From the NCBI RefSeq assembly GCF_017991995.1, contig NZ_JAGOPN010000007.1, forward strand, positions 62,001 through 126,000: 64,000 nt of DNA, read 5' to 3'. The translations under genes and the position numbers were made by a program. The notes beneath the pieces are model-generated. The model made no database searches, was not told the origin of the DNA, and was given only the letters and a program-made list of their open reading frames with translations. How positions within the stretch are numbered: the first letter of the stretch is position 1; every line of letters begins with the position of its first letter. Below are positions 23,878-31,671 of the stretch, one piece after another. This DNA is from Pseudacidovorax sp. (GTDB taxonomy: Bacteria; Pseudomonadota; Gammaproteobacteria; Burkholderiales; Burkholderiaceae_C).

Positions 23878-25668
23878 TCAGAAGGCTTCGAGCGGCAGGG
23901 CCGTGACGCTGGCCGCGCCACCGACGATGGCGTCGCGCGTGGCACCGGCCTTCACCAGAATGTGTTCGGCGTAGAAGCGCGCCGTGGCCACCTTGGCCTG
24001 CATGAAGGCCGCGTCCTGCTCCTGGGCCTCGGGCGTCAGCGCCACCAGCAGCGAGCGGCCCAGTTGCCAGCCAGCCACCAGGTTGCCGGCCAGCATCAGG
24101 TAGGGCACGCTGCCCGCGTACACCGCATTCGGGTCGCCCTTGGCCTGGCCGGCGATGAAGTCCACCACGTCCAGGTAGGCCTCACGCGCGGCCTTCAGGC
24201 GCTGCGCCACAGCTTTCGCGTCGTCGCTGGGGCTGGCCAGCAGTTCGGCCTCGGTCTTCTCGACCTGCGCCGCGATGGCACGCGCGGCCTGGCCGCCGTC
24301 ACGCGCCGTCTTGCGGCCCACCAGGTCGTTGGCCTGGATGGCGGTCGTGCCTTCGTAGATGGTCAGGATCTTGGCGTCGCGGTAGTACTGGGCGGCACCG
24401 GTCTCCTCGATGAAGCCCATGCCACCGTGCACCTGCACCCCCAGCGAGGTCACCTCCAGGCTCATCTCGGTGCTGTAGCCCTTGACCAGCGGCACCAGGA
24501 ATTCATAGAAGGCCTGGTTCTGTTTGCGCACCTCGGCGTCCTCGTGGTGGTGGGCGGCGTCGTAGGCCGCGGCCGCCACGCTGGCCATGGCGCGGCAGCC
24601 TTCGGTGTACGCCCGCATGGTCATCAGCATGCGGCGCACGTCGGGGTGGTGGATGATCGGCGCGCTCTTCGTCATCGAGCCATCGACGGGGCGACTCTGC
24701 ACCCGCTCGCGGGCATAGGCCACCGCATGCTGGTAGGCCCGCTCGGCCACCGCGATGCCCTGCACGCCCACCGCATAGCGGGCGGCGTTCATCATGATGA
24801 ACATGTACTCCAGGCCGCGGTTCTCCTCGCCCACGAGATAGCCGATGGCACCCCCGTGGTCGCCGTACTGCAGCACGGCCGTCGGGCTGGCCTTGATGCC
24901 CAGCTTGTGCTCGATGCTGACGCAGTGCACGTCGTTGCGCGCGCCCAGCGAGCCGTCTTCATCGACCATGAACTTGGGCACCACGAACAGGCTGATGCCC
25001 TTGACGCCCTCCGGCGCGCCGCTCACCCGGGCCAGCACCAGGTGCACGATGTTCGGCGCCATGTCGTGCTCGCCGTAGGTGATGTAGATCTTGGTGCCGA
25101 AGACCTTGTAGCTGCCGTCGGGCTGCGGCTCGGCGCGGGTGCGCACCAGGGCGAGGTCGCTGCCGGCCTGCGGCTCGGTGAGGTTCATGGTGCCGGTCCA
25201 TTCGCCGCTCACCAGCTTTTCCAGGTAGGTCGCCTTGAGCTGCTCCGAGCCGGCCGTGAGCAGCGCCTCGATGGCGCCGTCGGTCAGCAGCGGGCACAGC
25301 GCGAAGCTGAGGTTGGCGCTGTTGACCATCTCGCCGCAGGCCGCGCCGATGGTCTTGGGCAGACCCTGGCCGCCGAAGTCGACCGGATGCTGCAGGCCCT
25401 GCCAGCCGCCTTCGGCGTACTGGCGGAAGGCCTCCTTGAAGCCGGGCGTGGTGCGCACCGCGCCGTCCTTGAAGGACGAGGGGTCGCGGTCGCCGGCCAC
25501 GTTCAGCGGCGCGATCACGTCCTGCGTCAGCTTGGCGCACTCTTCCAGCACGGCGGCGGCGGTGTCCAGGCCGGCGTCGCCAAAGCCCGGCATCTGGGCG
25601 ATCTTGTCGATGCGCGCCAGATGCTGGATGTCGAACAGCATGTCCTTGATGGGCGCGGTGTAGCTCAT
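23878..25668 (-). CDS. Acyl-CoA dehydrogenase, DmdC-like (long form)
   Basis: 596 aa, the length of the 3-methylmercaptopropionyl-CoA dehydrogenase/long acyl-CoA dehydrogenase group rather than the ~380-aa short-chain group. Motifs: MNLTEPQAGSDL and KIYITYGEHDM (FAD and substrate side), VQVHGGMGFIEETGAAQYYRDAKI and IYEGTTAIQANDL near the C-terminus. It oxidises an acyl-CoA to the enoyl-CoA with electrons passing to ETF; the exact substrate cannot be told from sequence. The ATG has GGAG a few bases upstream. The ICE attachment core is 86 bp upstream of this start, so the native upstream region has been replaced by element DNA. Confidence 0.92.
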   Translation of the reverse strand: MSYTAPIKDMLFDIQHLARIDKIAQMPGFGDAGLDTAAAVLEECAKLTQDVIAPLNVAGDRDPSSFKDGAVRTTPGFKEAFRQYAEGGWQGLQHPVDFGGQGLPKTIGAACGEMVNSANLSFALCPLLTDGAIEALLTAGSEQLKATYLEKLVSGEWTGTMNLTEPQAGSDLALVRTRAEPQPDGSYKVFGTKIYITYGEHDMAPNIVHLVLARVSGAPEGVKGISLFVVPKFMVDEDGSLGARNDVHCVSIEHKLGIKASPTAVLQYGDHGGAIGYLVGEENRGLEYMFIMMNAARYAVGVQGIAVAERAYQHAVAYARERVQSRPVDGSMTKSAPIIHHPDVRRMLMTMRAYTEGCRAMASVAAAAYDAAHHHEDAEVRKQNQAFYEFLVPLVKGYSTEMSLEVTSLGVQVHGGMGFIEETGAAQYYRDAKILTIYEGTTAIQANDLVGRKTARDGGQAARAIAAQVEKTEAELLASPSDDAKAVAQRLKAAREAYLDVVDFIAGQAKGDPNAVYAGSVPYLMLAGNLVAGWQLGRSLLVALTPEAQEQDAAFMQAKVATARFYAEHILVKAGATRDAIVGGAASVTALPLEAF

Positions 25669-25753
25669 GGAAGTCTCCTCGGATGAAAGTGGCGGAACGG
25701 GTGACCGCCCAGGCGCAGGCGATCCCGCGGGGTATGCCGCCCCGCTGCCGGCG

Positions 25754-25761
25754 ATGAAAAA
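25754..25761 (-). other. Putative ICE attachment core (attR-like end), TTTTTCAT
   Basis: The minus strand reads TTTTTCAT, the 8-bp target described for Tn4371-family integrases. It lies precisely where chromosomal genes end and the ICE trb module begins, about 290 bp beyond the last ICE gene. The matching copy next to the integrase gene would be beyond the right edge. Confidence 0.75.
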
Positions 25762-25976
25762 TGTCCGCTGTCAAGTCTTTTGTGAGGTCATGCAGCGGCG
25801 CAAAAGGTCTTATGGGGCAATAGGTTAGCCTAGATTCGGGCTGCGGCGCGCGCTTGCTGCATTTCTGGCTAGGTGCCACATGGGCGCTTTGCGGTGGCAA
25901 ACGCAGGGGCGCCGCAGCGGGCAAGATCGCATAGCCATCTTATGCCCCGGCCTGTCGCAATCCATCCCCAGAAAGC

Positions 25977-26004
25977 GAAAGCGCAACCCGAGGGCTGCGC
26001 TTTC
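25977..26004 (-). terminator. Strong hairpin closing the trb operon
   Basis: A perfect 9-bp inverted repeat (GAAAGCGCA and TGCGCTTTC) with further pairing inside the 10-nt loop lies 33 bp after the DUF2274 stop. The T-tract after it on the minus strand is weak (GCTTTCT), so it may act with Rho or in both directions. Confidence 0.6.
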
Positions 26005-26036
26005 ATCGTGAGTGGGTGGTGGATGCGTCCACATCG

Positions 26037-26282
26037 TCAACCCGACTTCGGCGGTGCGGCCTTGCCCCTGCTTCCCTTTCTGAATCCCCGATCCCCCGCC
26101 ATGAACGTCTCCAGCATGTGCGGGATCAACGTCGTTGCATCGACGGCCTCGCCATACGTCTGCGCGTGCAGTGCGGCGTAGGCGTCCAGGTCGGCTTTCA
26201 GGCTGGCCGGGCAGGTGAACGTCAGCTTCGTGCTACCGCTGGACGGCAACGGGCCGAGGCGGAGTTTTCGGGCGGTACTCAT
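26037..26282 (-). CDS. DUF2274 family small protein, last gene of the trb operon
   Basis: 81 aa. It shows the DUF2274 pattern: KLRLGPLPSSGSTKLTFTCPASLKADLDAYAALHA, with a basic Gly/Lys tail. The N-terminal half resembles a ribbon-helix-helix strand and helix (LTFTCPASLKADLDAYAAL), so DNA binding is possible but unproven. Its ATG overlaps the trbI stop (ATGA), which ties it to the conjugation operon. The protein is a regular companion of trbI at the end of Tn4371-type elements. Confidence 0.85.
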   Translation of the reverse strand: MSTARKLRLGPLPSSGSTKLTFTCPASLKADLDAYAALHAQTYGEAVDATTLIPHMLETFMAGDRGFRKGSRGKAAPPKSG

Positions 26283-27553
26283 CGCGCACCTCCAAGCTGA
26301 TAGAACATGGGTTGGTAAGGACGCAACACGAGGTCGCGCGCCACGATCACCCGAACCGGCAAGCCCGGTCGTGCTGTCAGCGTCGGCTGGATGTTCATGT
26401 TGCGCCGAGTGATCTCCTGGCCGACCTGATTGATGCTGTCCTGTGCGCTGTCGCGCCCGGCGATGACGATGCGGTTGCCGTCCTGGCGGTTCTCCGGCGC
26501 GGCCAGCTCGGCGCCCACGCCCAGCAGCGTCGTCAACACGGCGCCGGCGAAGACGCGGTTCCAGTGCCAGTCCACGTCGTCTTCCAGGCCGGCGTAGCCG
26601 GCCGGGTCGGTGCCCACGAGGTTGTCGAGCGTCAGCGATGACGTGTCGGGCAGGATGACCCGGTTCCATACCACCTGTACGCGGCTCTGCCCGTAGCTGA
26701 CCTGGCTGTTGTAGCGCCCGAGGATGCGCGATCCCTGCGGGATCAGCAGGAACTTGCCCGTGGCCGTGTCATAGACGGGCTCCGTGACGGTGGCGATCAC
26801 ATCGCCCGGAAGATCGGACTTGATGCCTGTGACCAGCGCCCCGGCGATCACCGTACCGGCCATCACCTGATACGGCGACGCCGGCAGCGCCAGGTTGCCG
26901 GAATTGCGGGTTTCCGTAGAGCCGCCTTTCAGGAACGCCTCCTTCTGGTCTTGCCGGTTCTGCGTGGCGGTCGGGTCGGCGGGCTGGGCCGCCGTCGAGG
27001 CCGGCCCGGCGGCGAGCGGGTCGAAGGCTGCGAGCGCGCTTGCAGCACCCGGCGCACCCGGCGCCGCCTGCGCCACCGTTGCGGCCTGGCCTTGGCCCTG
27101 GCCGCCGGAGCGGAAGAACACCGACGAAGCCGCAGCGGCTTCCGCCTCTTTGCGCAAAGCGTCATTCGGATCGTGGCCGGGGGCCGCGTAAGCGGCTACG
27201 GCCGGCTGCTGCGAAGCGACGATGGCGGGGCCAAGATCGCCCGGCAGCGGCGGCCCCAACTCGGGCACCTTCCGCAGCTTCGAGTAGTCGGAAGGCAGGC
27301 CATCCAGCCCCTCGGACTTCGATACGCGATCCACGTTGTAAAGCTCGGTCTGTTCGCCAGTGCCGCGCCGATGCGGCTGCAATGACCAGATCGTGGCCCC
27401 GAGCACGGCGACCGACAGGCCGCCGACGAGGACGGCCAGCGTGCGCCGGTTCAGGCGCGTGACCGGACGCGGCTGGGCGCGTAGCGCCACCGCCTCGGGC
27501 GCGACCTTGCCCGCCTGCGGCGTGGTGAGGTCGGGGGTGTCGTCCTGGCTCAT
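26279..27553 (-). CDS. trbI: TrbI (VirB10-like) conjugal transfer protein
   Basis: 424 aa. One inner-membrane helix lies at ~37-57 (LAVLVGGLSVAVLGATIWSL), then a Pro/Ala/Gln-rich periplasmic linker, and the VirB10 C-terminal domain with VIAGALVTGIKSDLPGDVIA, LIPQGSRILGRYNS and VVWNRVILPD. TrbI spans both membranes of the mating channel and links the inner-membrane ATPases to the outer-membrane core with TrbG. It starts 2 bp after trbG and overlaps DUF2274 by 4 bp. Confidence 0.95.
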   Translation of the reverse strand: MSQDDTPDLTTPQAGKVAPEAVALRAQPRPVTRLNRRTLAVLVGGLSVAVLGATIWSLQPHRRGTGEQTELYNVDRVSKSEGLDGLPSDYSKLRKVPELGPPLPGDLGPAIVASQQPAVAAYAAPGHDPNDALRKEAEAAAASSVFFRSGGQGQGQAATVAQAAPGAPGAASALAAFDPLAAGPASTAAQPADPTATQNRQDQKEAFLKGGSTETRNSGNLALPASPYQVMAGTVIAGALVTGIKSDLPGDVIATVTEPVYDTATGKFLLIPQGSRILGRYNSQVSYGQSRVQVVWNRVILPDTSSLTLDNLVGTDPAGYAGLEDDVDWHWNRVFAGAVLTTLLGVGAELAAPENRQDGNRIVIAGRDSAQDSINQVGQEITRRNMNIQPTLTARPGLPVRVIVARDLVLRPYQPMFYQLGGAR

Positions 27554-27555
27554 GG

Positions 27556-28545
27556 TCAGTTCCCCCGCGTGCCGTCGGTGCGCTCGATCCGCACCACGTC
27601 GCCCTTGTCCCCGCCCAAGCGCAACTCGGCAGCGCCGAACAAGCGATCAACGATGAAATACGGCGAGCGGAAGCGGTAGTTCACCAATTGCCCGTCGCCC
27701 TGCGCACCGATCACGAACAGCGGCGGCAACTCGCCCTGGGCGATGCCGGCGGGAAACTGGATATATACCTTCTCGCCGTCATCGAAGGCGCGCAGCGGCT
27801 TCCACGGCGGATTGCTGCCACTGATGGCATAGCGGAAACGGATCTTCTCCAGCGACAGCCCGGTCTCGACCGGCGCGGCGGCGCTGGCCGCCTGCGCCTG
27901 GCGCTGCAAGGCGAGCATCTTGTCCTTGGGGTACTCCCAGGATATCGACGCCATCCATGTCTTCTCTGTCGAGGTCAGTTCCAGCAGATAGGTGCGTCGG
28001 CTGGTGGTTACAACGAGATTCGTCTTGAGGCCCGAGCGGATGGGCTTGACCATCACGTTCACGCGCAGCGCATCCCCGCTGCCGCTCGATGTGTCGCCCA
28101 CGATCCAGCGCACCGTGTCGCCAGCGGCCACCGTCACCAGTTCCTCACCGGGCTGGAGCGCGATCACGGTCACGCGGCCCACGGCCGCATAGACCTGATA
28201 CAGCGCGCCGTCCGTGAAAGGCCACACCTGAATCGCGTTGACGTAGCCCTCGCGCGTGGGCGCGACGCGCGCCTCGGTATTGGCCCGTGAGACGCGCACC
28301 TTCTCGTCGACCGGCTCCGGCGCCGGCTTGGCTTCTTCGCCCTCGGGCGCTGGCTTCAACTGTGCCGGCATCGGCAGCACCTCGGGCACAGCGACCGCCT
28401 CCACAGGTGCAGGCGGCTCCGGCAGCGGCTGCGCCTGCACCGGCTCATCGAGCGAGATGGTCGGCGGCGGCTTGCCCTGGGTGGCGCAGCCCGCCAGGGC
28501 CGCGAGCGCCAGCACGGAAACGTAAGTACGGAAAGACGGGTTCAT
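27556..28545 (-). CDS. trbG: TrbG (VirB9-like) conjugal transfer lipoprotein
   Basis: 329 aa from the ATG at 28543-28545, which overlaps the trbF stop (ATGA). A signal peptide with a lipobox (ALAALAGC) implies anchoring in the outer membrane. A Pro/Glu-rich linker follows, then the CagX/VirB9 domain with YQVYAAVGRVTVIALQPGEEL and the C-terminal FRYAISGSNPPWKPLRAFDDGEKVYIQFP signature. It forms the outer-membrane core complex with TrbI. The same frame is open far upstream through trbF; that extension is a shadow. Confidence 0.94.
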   Translation of the reverse strand: MNPSFRTYVSVLALAALAGCATQGKPPPTISLDEPVQAQPLPEPPAPVEAVAVPEVLPMPAQLKPAPEGEEAKPAPEPVDEKVRVSRANTEARVAPTREGYVNAIQVWPFTDGALYQVYAAVGRVTVIALQPGEELVTVAAGDTVRWIVGDTSSGSGDALRVNVMVKPIRSGLKTNLVVTTSRRTYLLELTSTEKTWMASISWEYPKDKMLALQRQAQAASAAAPVETGLSLEKIRFRYAISGSNPPWKPLRAFDDGEKVYIQFPAGIAQGELPPLFVIGAQGDGQLVNYRFRSPYFIVDRLFGAAELRLGGDKGDVVRIERTDGTRGN

Positions 28546-29246
28546 GGCTTGGCTCCTTCGGAAGAATCCAGTTCGCGGCTCCACGACAGGCCGTTGACGT
28601 AGATGCCCAACGGGTTCTTGCGCAGGCGCTGTTCGGTGCGCGGGGTCTGCTGCACGATGGAAATCACCGCGTTCCAGCGTTCGGTGCCAGCAGGAGCGCC
28701 GTTGACGAAGCGTTGTTCCGTCCAGCGCACGTTGAAAGAGGCGTCGCTGGCGCGGGTCACGCTGGTGATCTGCACCGTCACCGACTCCTTGCCGATGCGC
28801 GCGAACGGATCGTTCACGCGGGCGTACTCGTTGAGCACCACGGCGCCCTTGTCGGTGGTGTAGTCGTAGGCGTCCAGCCAGTTCTGCCGCACCACGATCG
28901 GGTCGATGGACAGCGAGCGCACCAGGCCGATGAAGCGGCCCAGGTGGTAGGCGATCTGCGCATCGCTGGGCCGGTACGGCGTAGCGGCCTCGCCCACGGC
29001 GCGCACTTGGCCCGCGTTGTCCACCTCGATGACATAGGGTGTCACGATGGATTGCGCCGAGCGCCAGACCAGGCCCCCGGCCATCAGCACGGCCAGCGTG
29101 AGACAGCCGAAGGCCATGAAACGCCAGTTCTTCGCCTGCACGCGGGCCGAGCCGATGCGCTCGTCCCACACCTGTGCGGCGGATTGGTACGGAGTAGCAG
29201 GCTGCGGCGTGTCGGCATAGCGCACCTGCGGTCGTTTGAATCGCAT
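28542..29246 (-). CDS. trbF: TrbF (VirB8-like) conjugal transfer protein
   Basis: 234 aa. A short cytoplasmic tail with tyrosine and proline (YADTPQPATPYQSAAQVWDERIGSA) precedes a single transmembrane helix at ~45-65 (FGCLTLAVLMAGGLVW). The periplasmic VirB8-type domain follows with AYHLGRFIGLVRSLSIDP and a C-terminal NPLGIYVNGLSWSREL. TrbF is a nucleation factor of the type IV secretion inner-membrane complex. It starts 18 bp after trbL and overlaps trbG by 4 bp. Confidence 0.94.
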   Translation of the reverse strand: MRFKRPQVRYADTPQPATPYQSAAQVWDERIGSARVQAKNWRFMAFGCLTLAVLMAGGLVWRSAQSIVTPYVIEVDNAGQVRAVGEAATPYRPSDAQIAYHLGRFIGLVRSLSIDPIVVRQNWLDAYDYTTDKGAVVLNEYARVNDPFARIGKESVTVQITSVTRASDASFNVRWTEQRFVNGAPAGTERWNAVISIVQQTPRTEQRLRKNPLGIYVNGLSWSRELDSSEGAKP

Positions 29247-29264
29247 GGGTGTTCTCCTTGAAGA

Positions 29265-30637
29265 TCAGGAATCGGAATCGCGCAGACTCGGCCCCTGGCT
29301 GGAACTGCCGCCGTCGCCCCCGCGCAGCGTGTGGGCGGCGGTGGTTGCGGCATGGGTGAGTTGCTGGCGGCGATGCAGGCGTTTGGCCCAGGCGGGTTGC
29401 TCCTGCGGCGCGGTGGAGGGCGTATCACCACCAGACGCTGGGCCGCCCGATGCGGCGGCTGTACCGCCTCCCGCCGAAGTCGTGCCTTCCTGGCGGAAAG
29501 CTGCGGCGGCACGTTCCTTCATCGAACGCGCGCCATCGGCCACCTTCTGCCCGGCTGCCTGAGCGCCTGTCTTGGCGACATTGCCGAAGCCCGCAGCGGC
29601 ACCCTTGAGGCCGCCGCCGGCCGAAGCGGAACCGGCCTGGAACGCCGACCGTGCACTGCTGGCAGCCCCAGCGGCAGCCCGCGCGCCGCTGCCGGCCAGC
29701 TTGGCGGCAGCGGGCGCCATGCGCGCTCCAGCAGCTACCGCGCCGCCGACGCCCGTGGCTGCGGCGCCGACGGCAACGGCAGCGCCCGCAGCGCCCAGCG
29801 CAGCACCGGCCATCGCACCCGCGCCAAGCTGCGGCCCGCCAGACACCAGCCCGGTTGCAATGCCTGGCCCGAAGATGCCCAAGGCCAGCAGGGTCAGCGA
29901 GGCCAGCATCACGACCACGGAGTGGTCGATGGATGGCTCGGCGGGATGTACCTGAAACTCGGCGAACAGCCCCGAGCCGATGCCCACAATGACGGCGAGC
30001 ACCAGCACCTTGATGCCGGACGACACCACGTTGCCCAGCACCTTTTCGGCGAGGAACGCGGTCTTGTTCCACAGCGCGAACGGCACCAGCACGAAGCCGG
30101 CGAGCGTGGTCAGCTTGAACTCGATCAGCGTGATGAAAAGCTGGATCGCCAGCACGAAGAAGCACAGGATGACGATCAACCACGCGAGGAACATCACGAC
30201 GATGGGCGTGATGTTCACGAACACCTCGGGGAAGCCCGCCATGTTGCCGATCTGCTCAAGGATCGGCGCACCGGCGTCGATGCCGACCTTGGCCAGCCGC
30301 CCAGGGTGTAGGAAGTTCTCCATGCTCAAGGTCGAGCCGCTGGCCGTTAGGCCCAGCCCGGCGAAGGAGCGGAACAGGATGCCGGCCAGCGTGTTGAAGT
30401 TGCCGATGATGTAGGCGAAGGCACCGACGTACAGCACCTTGCGGATCAGCTTGGCGATACGTCCTCGCCCTGGCCGACGGCATGGCCCATCGCCCAGAAC
30501 AGCCCGGCGATCGTCATGTCGATGACGATCAGCGTGGCGGTCAGAAACGCCACCTCGCCATGCAGCAGTCCAAAGCCCGAGTCGATGTAGCGCGAGAAGG
30601 TATCGAGGAAGCGGTCGATGATCGTTACGTCGTTCAT
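29265..30637 (-). pseudogene. trbL: TrbL (VirB6-like) polytopic membrane protein, frameshifted
   Basis: The true start (ATG 30635-30637, overlapping trbK by 4 bp) opens MNDVTIIDRFLDTFSRYIDSG and proceeds through GHAVGQGEDV, then hits a stop after three wrong codons. The remaining TrbL (IAKLIRKVLYVGAFAYIIGNFN onward, with at least five membrane segments and an Ala/Gly-rich cytoplasmic tail) continues in another frame. Reading GACGTATCGCC where GACGTCATCGCC would restore the family sequence points to loss of one base next to 30458. All the rest of the gene is intact, so the change is recent or a base-call error. TrbL/VirB6 is essential for DNA passage in related systems. Confidence 0.85.
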
Positions 30638-30933
30638 GGTGAGTCCTCCTGCCCAGGCGCATCGGCATCGGCGGGTTCATCGAAGCTGGGCGGAATCGGC
30701 GGCAGGTCGGCTAGCGTCTGATACTCGCTCGGCCCGGTCTGGCCGGAGAGAAAGCGCCGCAGGTCGGCCTGGGCCACCTGCGCGCAAAACGCGCCGTCGT
30801 GCGCGCCCGTGCGGCACTGCGCGCGCAGCGTGTGCAACCGGGATGGATCGGCGGCCAGTGAAGCCACCGACAGCGGCTGATCGCAGCCGGACAGCAGGAA
30901 CGCGAGAGCGAACACGACAGGCGCGTACTTCAT
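30634..30933 (-). CDS. trbK: TrbK-like entry-exclusion lipoprotein
   Basis: 99 aa. A signal peptide ends in the lipobox FLLSGC at Cys17; the short mature domain has L-x2-DP-x-RL...R-x-QC and a second Cys. In RP4, TrbK is the lipoprotein of recipient cells that blocks entry of a second copy of the same plasmid. It sits between trbJ (12 bp) and trbL (4-bp overlap). The mature part resembles the EexN-like product at 38544-38771, so the element may hold two exclusion proteins. Confidence 0.82.
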   Translation of the reverse strand: MKYAPVVFALAFLLSGCDQPLSVASLAADPSRLHTLRAQCRTGAHDGAFCAQVAQADLRRFLSGQTGPSEYQTLADLPPIPPSFDEPADADAPGQEDSP

Positions 30934-30945
30934 GGCCGCACCTCG

Positions 30946-31671
30946 TCAGTGGTTGTAGAAATCGACGGCTTGCGGCGTGTACGGCGTGCCACTGCCCAGG
31001 AAGCGGCGCGTCATCTCACGTCCGCGCTCCGTGGCCGCCGCCTGCCGCGCCAGTTCCAGCGCGGCAGCGCGATCCTGCGTGATCTGGAGCCGCTGCGACT
31101 GGATCGACTGCTTGGCCTGCAAGGCCAGCAACTGGTTCATGGCCTGCATCGCCTGCAACGCACCTTCGGCTGACTGGCTCTTGCCCACGAGGTCGGCGAG
31201 CACGCTTTCGTCTTCGCCCAGGTTCTGCGAAACCTGGGCCTGCATCCGCATCGTGGTCTGCAAGCCGTTGAGCGTGTTCTTCCATCGCTCCTGCGTGTCG
31301 CGGTACATCTGGTCGCCGCTCACCGTGGCGGCGTACTGCTCGGGATACAGGCGCTGAAACTCCCGATCCAGATTCGTCACGTCGTAGGCCAGGCCGCGCG
31401 CCTGGTCGATCAGCCGCTGCGTGGTCGCCAGATTGGCGCGCAACTGGCCGACCACGCTGGATGGCAGGCTGGCGAGATTGCGCGCCTGGTTCATCAGCAT
31501 CTGCGCTTCGTTCTGAAGCTGCTGGATCTGGTTGTTGATCTGCTCCAGCGTGCGGATCGCGGTCAGCGTGTTCTGCACGAGGTTGGTGGGATCGACCACG
31601 ACCCATTGCGCATGGGCGGTGGCGGTGCAAAGCATGGCCGCGATTGCGGCGGCGACAAGACGCTTTTTCAT
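30946..31671 (-). CDS. trbJ: TrbJ (VirB5-like) conjugal transfer protein
   Basis: 241 aa with a cleavable signal peptide (ATAHA-QWVVVDP). The mature protein is largely coiled coil: DPTNLVQNTLTAIRTLEQINNQIQQLQNEAQM, then Gln-rich helices and a C-terminal R-rich segment. VirB5/TrbJ is a minor pilus component exported to the periplasm and cell surface. Its ATG overlaps the trbE stop (ATGA). Confidence 0.93.
   Translation of the reverse strand: MKKRLVAAAIAAMLCTATAHAQWVVVDPTNLVQNTLTAIRTLEQINNQIQQLQNEAQMLMNQARNLASLPSSVVGQLRANLATTQRLIDQARGLAYDVTNLDREFQRLYPEQYAATVSGDQMYRDTQERWKNTLNGLQTTMRMQAQVSQNLGEDESVLADLVGKSQSAEGALQAMQAMNQLLALQAKQSIQSQRLQITQDRAAALELARQAAATERGREMTRRFLGSGTPYTPQAVDFYNH

Larger units (their letters stand above)
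25669..26036. other. Chromosome-ICE junction region
   Basis: 368 bp without a gene. It holds the attachment core at 25754-25761, an imperfect inverted repeat at 25773-25782 and 25801-25811 (AAGTCTTTTG and CAAAAGGTCTT) just inside the element that could bind integrase or excisionase, and the strong hairpin ending the trb operon at 25977-26004. Confidence 0.6.

Noticed and set aside
27556-29169. TrbG with a ~200-residue N-terminal extension
   Set aside because: The extension overlaps all of trbF in another frame. TrbG has its own ATG and lipoprotein signal peptide at 28545.
29265-30680. Alternative TrbL start in the shifted frame at 30680
   Set aside because: That frame overlaps trbK and translates to an Arg/His-rich stretch not seen in TrbL; the real N-terminus is in the other frame, so a frameshift is the better explanation.
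31664-31671. TTTTTCAT copy at the trbJ start codon as an attachment site
   Set aside because: It is inside the ICE, overlapping the trbE/trbJ junction, and is explained by codons for Met-Lys-Lys.
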